From: an uncultured Pelagibacteraceae bacterium
GTDB lineage: Bacteria > Pseudomonadota > Alphaproteobacteria > Pelagibacterales > Pelagibacteraceae
Length of the DNA: 64,000 nt
NCBI GenBank assembly: GCA_902552185.1
Contig: CACDFZ010000004.1
Span: forward strand, 1-64,000
Direction of reading: 5' to 3'
This document shows, piece by piece, positions 35,157-44,777 of this stretch (positions are counted from its first letter, which is position 1; each line of letters begins with the position of its first letter). The notes under the pieces are model-generated. The model was not told the DNA's origin and did no database searches. It saw nothing but the letters and a program-made list of their open reading frames with translations. A program made the position numbers and the translations under genes.

Positions 35157-37724
35157 ATGAATTTAGTTATAGTTGAAAGTCCAGCAAAAGCTAAAACAAT
35201 AAATAAATATCTAGGAACAAACTATAAAGTTTTAGCCAGTTACGGTCATATTAGAGATTTACCGTCAAAAAATGGTTCTGTAGATCCTGATAAAAATTTT
35301 GAGATGCAGTGGGAGCTAGACTCATTTTCTAAAAAATATTTAAAAGAAATTACTGATGCCGCAAAAGAAAGTGATAAAATAATCCTAGCAACTGATCCAG
35401 ATCGTGAGGGAGAAGCAATCGCATGGCACGTAAAACAAGTTTTAAACGATAAAAAACTATTAAAAGGAAAAAAACTTGAAAGAGTTGTGTTTAATGAGAT
35501 TACAAAAAATGCTGTGTTGAACGGTATAAATAATCCAAGAGAAATTGAAGACACTTTAGTAAAGGCTTATTTAGCAAGAAGAGCTTTAGATTATCTTGTG
35601 GGTTTTAATATCTCACCTATTTTATGGACTAAACTTCCTGGGTCAAAGTCTGCTGGAAGAGTTCAGTCAGTTGCTCTCAAACTTATAACTGAGAGAGAAC
35701 ATGAAATAGAATCTTTTAAGCCTGAAGAGTACTGGACTATCGACGCTAATTTTAAAAACCTAAAAGAGAAAAATATATTCTCAAAACTGAATTTTATTGA
35801 TGACAAAAAAGTTGAAAGATTTAGTTTCAAAAATAAAAATGATATTAATAAAACAACTGAAATTATTAATAAACATGAATATTTTGTCAAAGATGTAAAT
35901 TCAAAAATAGTCAAAAGAAATCCTTCTGCACCTTTCACAACATCTACTCTTCAACAAACTTCTTCTGGAAAATTTGGATTCGGTGCCTCAAGAACAATGC
36001 AAATAGCACAACGATTATATCAAGGAATTGAAATTGATGGAGAGACTATTGGTCTTATCACTTATATGAGAACCGATGGAACAAATATTTCTAATGAAGC
36101 AGTAAATGAATTTAGATCTTTTGTTGAAGGTGATCTTGGGAAAAATTACTTACCTGATAATCCAAACAGTTATAAAGGGAAAAAAGCTAAAAACGCTCAA
36201 GAGGCACATGAAGCAATTAGACCTACAGATATTAAGAAAAAACCTGATGAGATGAAAAAATATCTAAGCACAGATCAATTTAAATTATATGATTTAATAT
36301 GGTCAAGAGCCCTAGCATCACAAATGAAAGCTGCGGAATTTAACAGAAACACTATTCAAATTCATTCAAAAGATAGCAGCGTACAGTTTACTTCTAGCGG
36401 TTCTGTAATTAAATTTGATGGATTTTTAAAAATTTATTCTTTTCAAAACGATGATGAAGAAAAAAATATATTGCCAGAAGTTAAAGTTGGAGAAAAACTA
36501 TCTCTAGGAGAATTAATTGATGAACAGCATTTTACATCACCTCCTCCAAGATATTCGGAGGCGAGTTTAGTAAAAAAAATGGAAGAATTAGGTATTGGTA
36601 GACCATCTACGTATGCTAGCATTATATCAGTTTTATCAACTAGAAATTACACTGAATTACTGAATAAACGATTTCACCCTACTGACAGAGGTAAATTATT
36701 ATCAGCATTTTTGGAAAAATTATTTTCTAAATATGTTGACTATAATTTTACAGCAGATTTAGAAAATCAACTTGATGAAATAACTAGCGGTAAAACTAAT
36801 TATCTTAATGTCTTAGAAACTTTTTGGAAAAGTTTTTATAATGATGTGGGCTCTGTCAAAGATATTAGGACTAGAGAAGTATTAGATTTACTTAATGAAA
36901 GTTTAGGTGATTTAATATTTGATAAAAATGAAGATAATCAAATTGATAGAAAATGTAAAATTTGTGACAATGGAGTATTAAGTCTTAAAAATAGCTTTAG
37001 AGGTGGTGCTTTTATAGGTTGTTCAAACTACCCGGATTGTAAATTTACCAGACCCCTATCAAAAGCTAAAGCTTCACAGCAATCTTTTCTGGCTGAACCA
37101 AAATTAATAGGAAAAAACGATGACGGGAAAGAAATTTTTTTAAAAAATGGAAGATTTGGTCCTTATTTACAATATCAGTTAAACGATGAAGAAATCGAAA
37201 AACCAAAGAAGAAAAAAAAATCAAAAAAACAAAATAATGATAATTTAAAAAATGTCTCAATTCCAAGAGGTCTATCTTTAGAAGATGTTGATTTAGAAAA
37301 AGCAAAATACTTATGCTCATTACCAAAAAATATTGGCAAACACCCTGAACTTAATGAAGATATAACTATTAATGTTGGAAGATTTGGTCCTTACTTAAAA
37401 TGTGCAAACAAGTCAGCTAGACTTGAAACTATTGAAGATCTTTTTTCCATTGGACTTAACAGAGCTATAACTTTAATTTCAGAAGCTAAACCTGGAAGAG
37501 TTTCATCGTCCGAAATTAAAAATATTGGAGAACATCCAGAAGATAAAAAACCTGTCAGAGTTATGAAGGGTCAATATGGACCGTATATAAAATATAAATC
37601 TCTTAATGCTACGATACCAGAAGATAAAGACCCTACTGAAATTACAATGGAAGAAGCATTGATATTAATTGAAAAAAGAAGAGAATACGATAAAACAAAA
37701 AAAAAAGGAAAAAGAAAAAAATAA
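35157..37724 (+). CDS. topA: DNA topoisomerase I
   Basis: TopA relaxes negative supercoils. The 855 residues start with the Toprim domain (LVIVESPAKAKTINKYL, then DPDREGEAIAWHV), and the active-site Tyr303 is in GLITYMRTDGTN. One four-Cys zinc finger follows at about 600-630 (CKIC...GCSNYPDC). Several C-terminal topoisomerase repeats come next (GRFGPYLQYQ, GRFGPYLKCA, GQYGPYIKY), and the tail is Lys-rich. Length is typical for alphaproteobacteria. The small exported protein gene starts only 3 nt after its stop. Confidence 0.97.
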   Translation: MNLVIVESPAKAKTINKYLGTNYKVLASYGHIRDLPSKNGSVDPDKNFEMQWELDSFSKKYLKEITDAAKESDKIILATDPDREGEAIAWHVKQVLNDKKLLKGKKLERVVFNEITKNAVLNGINNPREIEDTLVKAYLARRALDYLVGFNISPILWTKLPGSKSAGRVQSVALKLITEREHEIESFKPEEYWTIDANFKNLKEKNIFSKLNFIDDKKVERFSFKNKNDINKTTEIINKHEYFVKDVNSKIVKRNPSAPFTTSTLQQTSSGKFGFGASRTMQIAQRLYQGIEIDGETIGLITYMRTDGTNISNEAVNEFRSFVEGDLGKNYLPDNPNSYKGKKAKNAQEAHEAIRPTDIKKKPDEMKKYLSTDQFKLYDLIWSRALASQMKAAEFNRNTIQIHSKDSSVQFTSSGSVIKFDGFLKIYSFQNDDEEKNILPEVKVGEKLSLGELIDEQHFTSPPPRYSEASLVKKMEELGIGRPSTYASIISVLSTRNYTELLNKRFHPTDRGKLLSAFLEKLFSKYVDYNFTADLENQLDEITSGKTNYLNVLETFWKSFYNDVGSVKDIRTREVLDLLNESLGDLIFDKNEDNQIDRKCKICDNGVLSLKNSFRGGAFIGCSNYPDCKFTRPLSKAKASQQSFLAEPKLIGKNDDGKEIFLKNGRFGPYLQYQLNDEEIEKPKKKKKSKKQNNDNLKNVSIPRGLSLEDVDLEKAKYLCSLPKNIGKHPELNEDITINVGRFGPYLKCANKSARLETIEDLFSIGLNRAITLISEAKPGRVSSSEIKNIGEHPEDKKPVRVMKGQYGPYIKYKSLNATIPEDKDPTEITMEEALILIEKRREYDKTKKKGKRKK

Positions 37725-37726
37725 TT

Positions 37727-37954
37727 ATGAAAAAATCATATTTAATATTTATTTTTGTATTCAGTTTCCAATCGAATGTTTTTGCTGAAGAAAATTGTAA
37801 AGATTTACCAGGATTTAAAAAATTAGGAAAAGGTTCTGTTGAATACACAAAATGTATTGCTAAAAAAGGGAAAGAACTTGGAAAGAAAGGTTTAAAAAAA
37901 CTAAACACCGATTCTAAACTAACTGATTGGATTAAAAAACAAATTAATAAATGA
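37727..37954 (+). CDS. Small basic exported protein of unknown function
   Basis: Seventy-five residues that I do not recognise. The first 20 (MKKSYLIFIFVFSFQSNVFA) form a clean signal peptide with an AxA-like cleavage site. The mature part of about 55 residues has two cysteines (NCKDL and TKCIA) that could form a disulfide, and a Lys/Gly-rich middle (KKGKELGKKGLKK), giving a strongly basic periplasmic peptide. It sits 2 nt after topA and overlaps the RidA gene by 4 nt, so it is co-transcribed and very likely a real gene. Confidence 0.75.
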   Translation: MKKSYLIFIFVFSFQSNVFAEENCKDLPGFKKLGKGSVEYTKCIAKKGKELGKKGLKKLNTDSKLTDWIKKQINK

Positions 37955-38415
37955 GTTTAATAGAGGATAAACTAAAAAAATTAAATATTATTTTACCTGA
38001 GCCAAAAGCTCCTGTTGGCGCATATGTTGCTACAAAAATAGTAGGAAAGTTATTATTTGTTTCTGGGCAAGTTTCTATAGATAAAAATACAAAACTTATT
38101 ACTGGTAAAATTGGTAAGGATTTAAATTTAGATGAGGGATATGAGGCAGCTAAAAGATGTGGGCTAAGTATTGTTGCTCATGTTAAAAATGCTTGTGGTG
38201 GAGATTTAGACAGAATTAAAACCTGTGTTAAATTAACTGGATACGTTAATTCAACTAATGATTTTAAGGATCAACCTAAAATAATTAATGGCGCTTCAGA
38301 TATTATAGCAAAAATTTTTGATGAAAAAGGCGAGCATACAAGAGCAGCTGTAAGTGTGAATAGTTTACCATTAGGTGTTGCTGTTGAAGTAGATGCTATT
38401 TTTGAAATAAATTAA
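37951..38415 (+). CDS. RidA/YjgF-family protein
   Basis: A 154-residue member of the RidA superfamily, trimeric enzymes many of which deaminate reactive enamine/imine intermediates. Seen features are LPEPKAPVGAYV, GKLLFVSGQVS, LDEGYEAAKRCGLSIVAHVKNACGGDLDRI and the C-terminal RAAVSVNSLPLGVAVEVDAIFEI. The substrate Arg of true RidA (in a GPYS...R context) is matched only loosely by TRAAVSV. It belongs to the longer 150-residue subgroup. The last 20 nt overlap the end of ugd. Confidence 0.85.
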   Translation: MSLIEDKLKKLNIILPEPKAPVGAYVATKIVGKLLFVSGQVSIDKNTKLITGKIGKDLNLDEGYEAAKRCGLSIVAHVKNACGGDLDRIKTCVKLTGYVNSTNDFKDQPKIINGASDIIAKIFDEKGEHTRAAVSVNSLPLGVAVEVDAIFEIN

Positions 38416-39712
38416 TATCTGGCCTTCCAACTGAATAATACCTAATTTTATTTTTCTTCATTTCTTCAGCATTATAAAGATTTCTCAAATCATAAACCTT
38501 AAATTTTTTGTTTTTAACAATCTTTTTAAAATTAATTGATTTAAATTCATCCCACTCTGTAAGTAAAATTATTAGGTCTGAACTTAAACAATTTGATTTG
38601 ATATCTTTTTTATAAAAACAATTTTTAATTTTTTTGAATACATTTTTTTCTCCAGATGGATCATAATAAGTGACGATTGCACCTTTTTTAGTAAGATAAG
38701 GTATCATTTTAAGGCTTGAAGAATCTCTCATATCATCTGTATTTGGCTTAAATGTAACCCCTAAAAATGAAATTTTTTTATTTTTTAAATTAGAACCTAA
38801 TATTTTATGTATTCTTTTTGTAAGTAAATTAAATCTGTTTTGATTAGATTTAATTACAGACTTGACTACTGATAAATTTATTTTATACCGTTCAGCTGCT
38901 GATACTAAGCCTTTTGTATCTTTTGGAAAACATGAGCCCCCATAAGCAGGTCCTGCCCTCAAAAATCTGCTCCCTATTCTATTATCTGATCCCATGCCTA
39001 ATGAAATATCCTCTATATTTACTCCAGATTTTTCACATAAATTCGCAAGTTCATTTATAAAGGTGATTTTTGTAGCCAAAAAAGCATTAGAGGCATACTT
39101 AATTAATTCTGCACCCCTTCTTGAAGTTGTAAAGAATTTTGATCCTTTATTGATTAAAGGTGTATAAAGTTTTTTCATTATATTAAACTGTTTTTTTTCA
39201 TTTGACCCAATTACAATTCTATCAGGATATCTAAAATCACGTATCGCTTCTCCTTCCCGTAAGAATTCTGGATTAGATATAACAGTAAAAATTTTTTTCT
39301 TTTTTCCTAAAAGTTTTTCAATTTCATCGCCAGTGCCGATTGGAACTGTAGATTTAGTTACAATAATTTTTTTCTTTTTTGAATATTTTAATATTTCTTT
39401 TGTACATTTATAAACATAAGATAAATCGACCTTAATTGATCCTTTTTTTGTCGGTGTACCAACACAAATAAAGATTATATCTGATAAATTAATAGCATAT
39501 TTAATATTTGAGGTAAAAAATAAACGTTTAGCGGAATAGTTTTTTTTAATTAACTCATCTAATCCTGGCTCATAAATTGGAGAGATACCTGAATTAAGTT
39601 TATCTATTTTATTTTTATCTTTATCTACGCAAATAACTTGGTTCCCTATATCAGCAAAGCAAGTACCACTTACTAATCCAACATAACCTGTACCTATCAT
39701 ACAGAGTTTCAT
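38396..39712 (-). CDS. ugd: UDP-glucose 6-dehydrogenase
   Basis: The enzyme oxidises UDP-glucose twice to UDP-glucuronate, a precursor of acidic surface sugars. The 438 residues include the NAD-binding start GTGYVGLVSGTCFADIG, VGTPTKKGSIKVDLSYV, VSNPEFLREGEAI, and the catalytic Cys in GPAYGGSCFPKDTKGL, followed by the C-terminal VTFKPNTDDMRDSSSL. Length is normal. It follows galU with a 4-nt overlap, so the two consecutive steps from glucose 1-phosphate are encoded together. Confidence 0.96.
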   Translation of the reverse strand: MKLCMIGTGYVGLVSGTCFADIGNQVICVDKDKNKIDKLNSGISPIYEPGLDELIKKNYSAKRLFFTSNIKYAINLSDIIFICVGTPTKKGSIKVDLSYVYKCTKEILKYSKKKKIIVTKSTVPIGTGDEIEKLLGKKKKIFTVISNPEFLREGEAIRDFRYPDRIVIGSNEKKQFNIMKKLYTPLINKGSKFFTTSRRGAELIKYASNAFLATKITFINELANLCEKSGVNIEDISLGMGSDNRIGSRFLRAGPAYGGSCFPKDTKGLVSAAERYKINLSVVKSVIKSNQNRFNLLTKRIHKILGSNLKNKKISFLGVTFKPNTDDMRDSSSLKMIPYLTKKGAIVTYYDPSGEKNVFKKIKNCFYKKDIKSNCLSSDLIILLTEWDEFKSINFKKIVKNKKFKVYDLRNLYNAEEMKKNKIRYYSVGRPDINLFQK

Positions 39713-40527
39713 CTATTCTCCTTTGAAATTTCTATCCCAGATTTAATGTAGCCATTTAAAGTTCCACAATCTAAATACTTTCCTTTAAAAATATTTCCAT
39801 AAAACTTTTCATTTTTTAAAATTAAATTTTTAATCGCATCAGTAATGTGGATTTCTTTTCCTTGACCTGGTTTAAGTTTTTTAATTTCATTCATTATTTT
39901 CTTTGGTAAAATATATCTCCCTATAATAGCATAATTTGATTTTGCGTCTTTGAGTTTTGGTTTTTCAACAACATCAGTAATTTGAAAACTATTTTTTTTC
40001 TTTTTTTTAAAAGACAATATTCCCCAACGAGAAACATTTTTTTTTGGAACTATTTTTGTGCCTATCACAGATCCTTTTTTTTGTTTATGTAATCTTATCA
40101 TTTCTTTAGTGCAATTCTTTTTTATAATAAGGTCATCTGGCAAAAGCATTAAAAAATATTTTCCCTTAATATAATTGCTACATTTTAGTACAGCGTCTCC
40201 AGTTCCCTTAGGCTGATTTTGATAGACAAACTTAATCATTTTTCGGTATTTTTTTAACTTTCTATATTCTTTTTCTATTCTTTTATCTTTCTTTTTTTTG
40301 AGCAATTTTTTATAAAAGATATCATTATAAAAATATTTTTTTATATTCATTTTTTTTTTAGAAATAATGAATATAAATTGTTTTACACCTGCGTCTAAAC
40401 ACTCTTCCAAAATATATTCTAAATTTGGTTTGCCATTAATTGGTAATAGTTCTTTAGGCATAATACTTGTTAAAGGCAGCATTCTTGTACCTAAACCTGC
40501 TAGTGGAATAATTGCTTGTTTTATCAT
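39709..40527 (-). CDS. galU: UTP--glucose-1-phosphate uridylyltransferase
   Basis: GalU makes UDP-glucose from UTP and glucose 1-phosphate. The 272-residue nucleotidyltransferase has PLAGLGTRMLPLTSIMPKELLPI (nucleotide loop and Lys), QPKGTGDAVLKC, LLPDDLII, VVEKPKL and GRYILPKKI. Length is slightly under the usual 290. It is divergent from panC across 38 nt and overlaps ugd downstream. Confidence 0.94.
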   Translation of the reverse strand: MIKQAIIPLAGLGTRMLPLTSIMPKELLPINGKPNLEYILEECLDAGVKQFIFIISKKKMNIKKYFYNDIFYKKLLKKKKDKRIEKEYRKLKKYRKMIKFVYQNQPKGTGDAVLKCSNYIKGKYFLMLLPDDLIIKKNCTKEMIRLHKQKKGSVIGTKIVPKKNVSRWGILSFKKKKKNSFQITDVVEKPKLKDAKSNYAIIGRYILPKKIMNEIKKLKPGQGKEIHITDAIKNLILKNEKFYGNIFKGKYLDCGTLNGYIKSGIEISKENR

Positions 40528-40565
40528 ATGATTCTTTTAATAATTAATATCATTACAACTTATAA

Positions 40566-41384
40566 ATGAAAATAATTAGGCAAAAAAAAGACCTTAACAG
40601 GTTATTTAGTAAGATAAATTCCTTTTCTTTTGTACCAACTATGGGTGGATTACATAAAGGTCATAAGTTCTTAATTAAAAAAGCTAAAAAAAAAAATAAA
40701 AATATTCTTGTAAGTATCTTTGTAAATCCTAAACAATTTAACTCAAAAAATGATTTTAAATCTTATCCTAGAAATTTTAAAAAGGACGTTCAGATATTAA
40801 AAAAACTTAAAGTTAAATACCTATTTTATCCTAATTATAATGATGTTTTTTCGTTTAAGACTAAAAATAAGATTTACTTGCACCCTTTCTCTAAAAAATT
40901 ATGTGGCAAATATAGACCTGGTCATTTTAAAGGTGTTTTGGATGTTGTGAATAGATTGCTTGAAATATTAAAACCAAAATATATGATTCTTGGTGAAAAA
41001 GATTTTCAACAACTATTTTTAATAAGAAAACATATCATTAAAAATAATATTAAAACCTCAATTGTCGCTCATAAGACAGTTCGAAATCAAAATTCTATAC
41101 CCTACTCTTCGAGAAACCTTAATTTAAGTAAGTATGATAAAATTTTAGCTTCAAAAGTTTTTAAAACATTAAAAAATGAAAAATTCTTAATTAAAAGAAA
41201 GAAAATAAAGAAAATTAATTTATTAAATGTAAAAAACAAAATTTTAAAAATGGGTATTAAAAGAGTTGATTATATCGAGGCTTTAAATTTAAAAAGTTTG
41301 AAAAAAGCAAAAAAATTCAATGAAAAATTTAATATCTTTTCAGCTTTCTATATTGGCAACGTAAGATTAATTGATAATTTTTAG
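40566..41384 (+). CDS. panC: Pantothenate synthetase (pantoate--beta-alanine ligase)
   Basis: PanC joins pantoate and beta-alanine to give vitamin B5. The 272-residue protein has the nucleotidyl-transferase HxGH motif in VPTMGGLHKGH, VSIFVNPKQFN, YRPGHFKGVLDVV, LGEKDFQQL and PYSSRNLNL. The composition is extremely Lys/Ile/Asn rich. It stands as a single plus-strand gene between galU and mgtE with no panB or panD nearby. Its end overlaps the mgtE stop by 4 nt. Confidence 0.94.
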   Translation: MKIIRQKKDLNRLFSKINSFSFVPTMGGLHKGHKFLIKKAKKKNKNILVSIFVNPKQFNSKNDFKSYPRNFKKDVQILKKLKVKYLFYPNYNDVFSFKTKNKIYLHPFSKKLCGKYRPGHFKGVLDVVNRLLEILKPKYMILGEKDFQQLFLIRKHIIKNNIKTSIVAHKTVRNQNSIPYSSRNLNLSKYDKILASKVFKTLKNEKFLIKRKKIKKINLLNVKNKILKMGIKRVDYIEALNLKSLKKAKKFNEKFNIFSAFYIGNVRLIDNF

Positions 41385-42760
41385 TTTAAAAAGAAATAAG
41401 ATCCTATTCCTAAGAAAGAAAGAAAACCTATCACATCTGTTATAGTAGTAACAAAAACACTTGATGCTAACGCTGGATCAATGTTTGCTTTTTTTAAAGA
41501 CACTGGAACTAAAATTCCAAATAAACCAGCTACAATCATATTTAAAACCATCGAAATTCCAATTAATAACGAAAGTTTTAATTCTTGAAACCAAAATTGA
41601 ACAATTATAGCAGTGATAATAGCAAAAATAATTCCATTCAATATTCCAATTAAAAATTCTTTACCCACAATTTTATTAAAATTACCTGAGGAAAGTTCTT
41701 TAGTAGCTATTGCTCTTATTGTAACTGCTAATGTTTGCATACCCGCATTTCCACCCATTGATGCAACAATTGGCATTAAAAAAGCTAAAGCTACCATTTG
41801 TTCAATTGATGCTCCAAATAAGCTTATTACCCAAGTAGCTAAAAGTGCTGTAAATAAATTTAGTAACAGCCAATTAAATCGTCTTTTTGTTTTTATAAGA
41901 ACGCTGTCGGTTATTTCTTCATCTCCAACACCAGCTAACCTTAAAACATCTTCTTCTGCCTCTTCTTGAACCACAGTAACTACGTCATCTGCCGTTATCA
42001 TTCCTACTAACTTATTATTTTTGTTAACCACGCCAGCAGAAACAAGATTGTAATTTTCAAAAGCGTGTCCAACTTCTTCTTTGTCCATGTTTACAGAAAT
42101 TAAAACAGGCATTTCTCGCATGATTGTATTCATTTTTTTTTCTCTAGGAGTTCTAAGTACCCTTGAAGACGGAACTATTCCAATAGGTTTAAATTCATTG
42201 TCTACAACAAATATTTCTAAAAATTCCTCCGGTAAATCTTTACTTTCTCTTAAATAATCAATTGTTTGACCAACAGACCAATCACTGGGTACAGCAGTGA
42301 ACTCTCTTTGCATAATTCTAGCCGCAGAGTCTTCTGGATAACTTAATCCCTCTTCAAGCAAAAATCTGTCTTTAGGAGGAAGTTTATCTAAAACAGAATT
42401 TTTTTTTTCTATGTTTAAATTTTCAATAATTGATATTGCATTGTCTGATTCTAGTCTTTTGATTATTTTTGCTATTGAATCTGAGGATAATAATTGTAAA
42501 ATTTCAGTCTGAATTGACTCATTTATTTCTACAAATATTTCAGGGTCGATATCAAATTCTTCAATTTCTATTAATTTTGCCCTTGTCTCAGATGACAAGT
42601 TTTCAATTAAATTTGCAACATCAGACGGATGGAGGTCTTCTAGTGTTTGATTAATAAATTTTATATCAGATGATTTGATCTTATCGCTAAATATACTTAA
42701 AAACTCTTTATTAAAATCAAAGTTGACGTTTTTACCACCTATAGATTTAATTAAACTCAT
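41381..42760 (-). CDS. mgtE: Magnesium transporter MgtE
   Basis: MgtE is a Mg2+-gated channel. The 459 residues show an acidic N-terminal superhelical domain (DLHPSDVANLIENLS), a CBS pair (AARIMQREFTAVPSDW, then VVNKNNKLVGMITADDVV) and five membrane helices starting at RRFNWLLLNLF. The conserved FLMPIVASMGGNAGMQTLAVTIRA and the pore-lining segments FGILVPVSLKKANIDPALAS are intact. Length is standard. It is divergent from lipB across 61 nt. Confidence 0.95.
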   Translation of the reverse strand: MSLIKSIGGKNVNFDFNKEFLSIFSDKIKSSDIKFINQTLEDLHPSDVANLIENLSSETRAKLIEIEEFDIDPEIFVEINESIQTEILQLLSSDSIAKIIKRLESDNAISIIENLNIEKKNSVLDKLPPKDRFLLEEGLSYPEDSAARIMQREFTAVPSDWSVGQTIDYLRESKDLPEEFLEIFVVDNEFKPIGIVPSSRVLRTPREKKMNTIMREMPVLISVNMDKEEVGHAFENYNLVSAGVVNKNNKLVGMITADDVVTVVQEEAEEDVLRLAGVGDEEITDSVLIKTKRRFNWLLLNLFTALLATWVISLFGASIEQMVALAFLMPIVASMGGNAGMQTLAVTIRAIATKELSSGNFNKIVGKEFLIGILNGIIFAIITAIIVQFWFQELKLSLLIGISMVLNMIVAGLFGILVPVSLKKANIDPALASSVFVTTITDVIGFLSFLGIGSYFFLN

Positions 42761-42821
42761 AAAAATCCTTGATTTCTTTTTTTGAGACTAATAGTTCATA
42801 AAATGATAAAATTCAAATTAA

Positions 42822-43433
42822 ATGAGCATAGAAGTAAAAATTAGCAAAAAAAGAGTAAATTATAAGAAAGCTATGTATATTCTTGAAAAAAGAGTTGAGA
42901 GTGTAAAAAAAGGCTTAAAAAAAGAATTTATTTGGATACTCGAACATCCAACAACATTCACTGGGGGCATACGATCTAAAGAAAATGAGATTTTAGACAA
43001 AAGCATTAAGGTCGTAAAAACAAATCGTGGTGGAAAAATTACCTTACACAACCCAGGTCAAAAAATAATTTATTTTGTAATAAATTTGAATGAAAGAAAA
43101 AAAGATATAAGATTATTCATTAATATTATTGAAAAAAGTATTATTGAGGTCCTAAACAAATATAACATTAAAGCTTACTCAGATAGAAAAAATATTGGGA
43201 TTTGGGTTAACAATAAAAAAATATCTGCAATAGGAGTTAGAGTTAAAAATTGGGTCGCCTATCATGGATGTTCTATTAATATTAATAACAATTTATCTCA
43301 TTATAAAAAGATTGTCCCATGTGGACTTAATAATAAAATGGTTACTTCATTTAAAGACTTGGGTTTCCAGAAAGTCAAAGGACTCAACGAAAATATAAAA
43401 AAAATATTTTTAAGAAATTTATCTAAAATATAA
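42822..43433 (+). CDS. lipB: Octanoyl-[ACP]:protein N-octanoyltransferase LipB
   Basis: LipB transfers octanoate from ACP to lipoyl domains, which LipA then converts to lipoyl groups. The 203-residue protein has RGGKITLHNPGQ (family form RGGxxTxHxPGQ), the catalytic Lys in KKISAIGVRVKNW, HGCSININ, and the active Cys in IVPCGL. Length is typical. Its last 15 nt overlap the end of the pseudouridine synthase gene on the other strand. Confidence 0.93.
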   Translation: MSIEVKISKKRVNYKKAMYILEKRVESVKKGLKKEFIWILEHPTTFTGGIRSKENEILDKSIKVVKTNRGGKITLHNPGQKIIYFVINLNERKKDIRLFINIIEKSIIEVLNKYNIKAYSDRKNIGIWVNNKKISAIGVRVKNWVAYHGCSININNNLSHYKKIVPCGLNNKMVTSFKDLGFQKVKGLNENIKKIFLRNLSKI

Positions 43434-44321
43434 ATTTAATTTTTTTTTAAAATCAGCATCTGGTTGAGCCTGATAATTAAATTTTTCGTTATTTTTGATA
43501 AACTTGATTTTATAAGAGTGCAAAAGCATGTGTTGATCTTTAAAGTGTTTATTTTTATTTAAATAGTATTTTTGATCTCCAATTATGGGATAGCCCCTCA
43601 TATAGAGTTGTTTTCTTAATTGATGCTTTCTTCCCGTTTTAGGATTTAATTCTAATAGTGAGTACTTGTTATTATTTTTTAAAACCTTCAAAAAGGTAAT
43701 GGCCTTTAGCTTTGTTTTTTTATTATTTTCAAAATATTCAAGAAAATCTTCCATTTTTTTTATATTTTTTGGAAAATTTCCTTTAACGATTGCTAAATAA
43801 GTTTTATGAATTTTTCTTATTCTAAATAATGATGTAAAAAATTGAGCTGCCTGTTTGTTTTTAGCAATCAAAAATATGCCAGATGTTTCTTTATCTAGCC
43901 TGTGAACAATGTAAGGTTTTGAATAATCAAAATACTTTGTTTTTTTAAAAATATCTAAAATATTTTTTAAATTATTTGTACCTGACTGAACAGCAATACC
44001 CCTAGGTTTATTTATAACTATATAATCAGTATTGTCATGTATTATAATTTTATCTAATCCCCTTTTTTCTTTCGGTGTTGGCAAATAATGAATTTTTTTC
44101 TTAAAATTTGTAGGTTTATAATTTGATAGATTAAAAACAGAAACCTCGTCTCCTTCACTTAGTCTAAAAGATGTTTTAATTTTTTTTTTGTTAACTTTAA
44201 TTTTATTTTTTCTTAAAAGTTTTTGAATTAAAGCGTTAGGAAGATTGATAATTTCTTCTTTAAACCATTTATCAAAACGAGACTTATTATAATTTTTACT
44301 TACAATAAACTTATCTGGCAT
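43419..44321 (-). CDS. rluC: RluA-family 23S rRNA pseudouridine synthase
   Basis: A 300-residue enzyme with an N-terminal S4-like RNA-binding domain (LIQKLLRKNKIKVNKKK, FRLSEGDEV) and the RluA catalytic domain. The catalytic Asp is in VHRLDKETSGIFLIAKN, preceded by YIVINKPRGIAVQSG and followed by ELNPKTGRKHQLRKQL. The S4 domain and size fit RluC or RluD; the site modified cannot be read from sequence, so the symbol is tentative. It follows rplQ after 12 nt at the end of the ribosomal run. Confidence 0.82.
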   Translation of the reverse strand: MPDKFIVSKNYNKSRFDKWFKEEIINLPNALIQKLLRKNKIKVNKKKIKTSFRLSEGDEVSVFNLSNYKPTNFKKKIHYLPTPKEKRGLDKIIIHDNTDYIVINKPRGIAVQSGTNNLKNILDIFKKTKYFDYSKPYIVHRLDKETSGIFLIAKNKQAAQFFTSLFRIRKIHKTYLAIVKGNFPKNIKKMEDFLEYFENNKKTKLKAITFLKVLKNNNKYSLLELNPKTGRKHQLRKQLYMRGYPIIGDQKYYLNKNKHFKDQHMLLHSYKIKFIKNNEKFNYQAQPDADFKKKLNLYFR

Positions 44322-44333
44322 ATGAGATATGCT

Positions 44334-44777
44334 TTATTTATTTACAACTTTTGCTGTCTCTGAAGACTTCTTATCTTTGTTTTCAACTTTTTTTGGCTTG
44401 TCAACTTTTTTAGCCTCTACGTTTCGATCAACTAATTCTATAACTGCCATTGGCGCATCATCTCCAGTTCTAAATCCTGCTTTTAAAACTCTTGAATAAC
44501 CACCATTTCTTTTACTATATCTCTTTGACAATTCATTAAATACTTTTGATACAGAAGATTGATTTTGTAATTTTGAAAAAAGTTTTTTCTTATTATTAAG
44601 GTCATTTTTTTTTCCAATTGTGATTACTTTGTCTATTTGAGGTTTGAGCTCTTTTGCTTTTGGTAAAGTAGTTATTATTTGCTCGTATTTAATTAATGAA
44701 TTGAGCATATTTTTAAATAAAGCTTTTCTATGCTCTGAAGTTTTATTAAGTTTTCTATATCCTAAATTGTGTCTCAT
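44334..44777 (-). CDS. rplQ: 50S ribosomal protein L17
   Basis: L17 lies near the peptide exit tunnel. The 147 residues begin [20 protein letters not shown], contain [13 protein letters not shown] and end the core at [14 protein letters not shown]; a Lys/Glu/Asp-rich tail of about 30 residues follows, which many L17 proteins lack. It abuts rpoA (shared base at 44777), the standard end of the alpha operon. Confidence 0.95.
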   Translation of the reverse strand: MRHNLGYRKLNKTSEHRKALFKNMLNSLIKYEQIITTLPKAKELKPQIDKVITIGKKNDLNNKKKLFSKLQNQSSVSKVFNELSKRYSKRNGGYSRVLKAGFRTGDDAPMAVIELVDRNVEAKKVDKPKKVENKDKKSSETAKVVNK

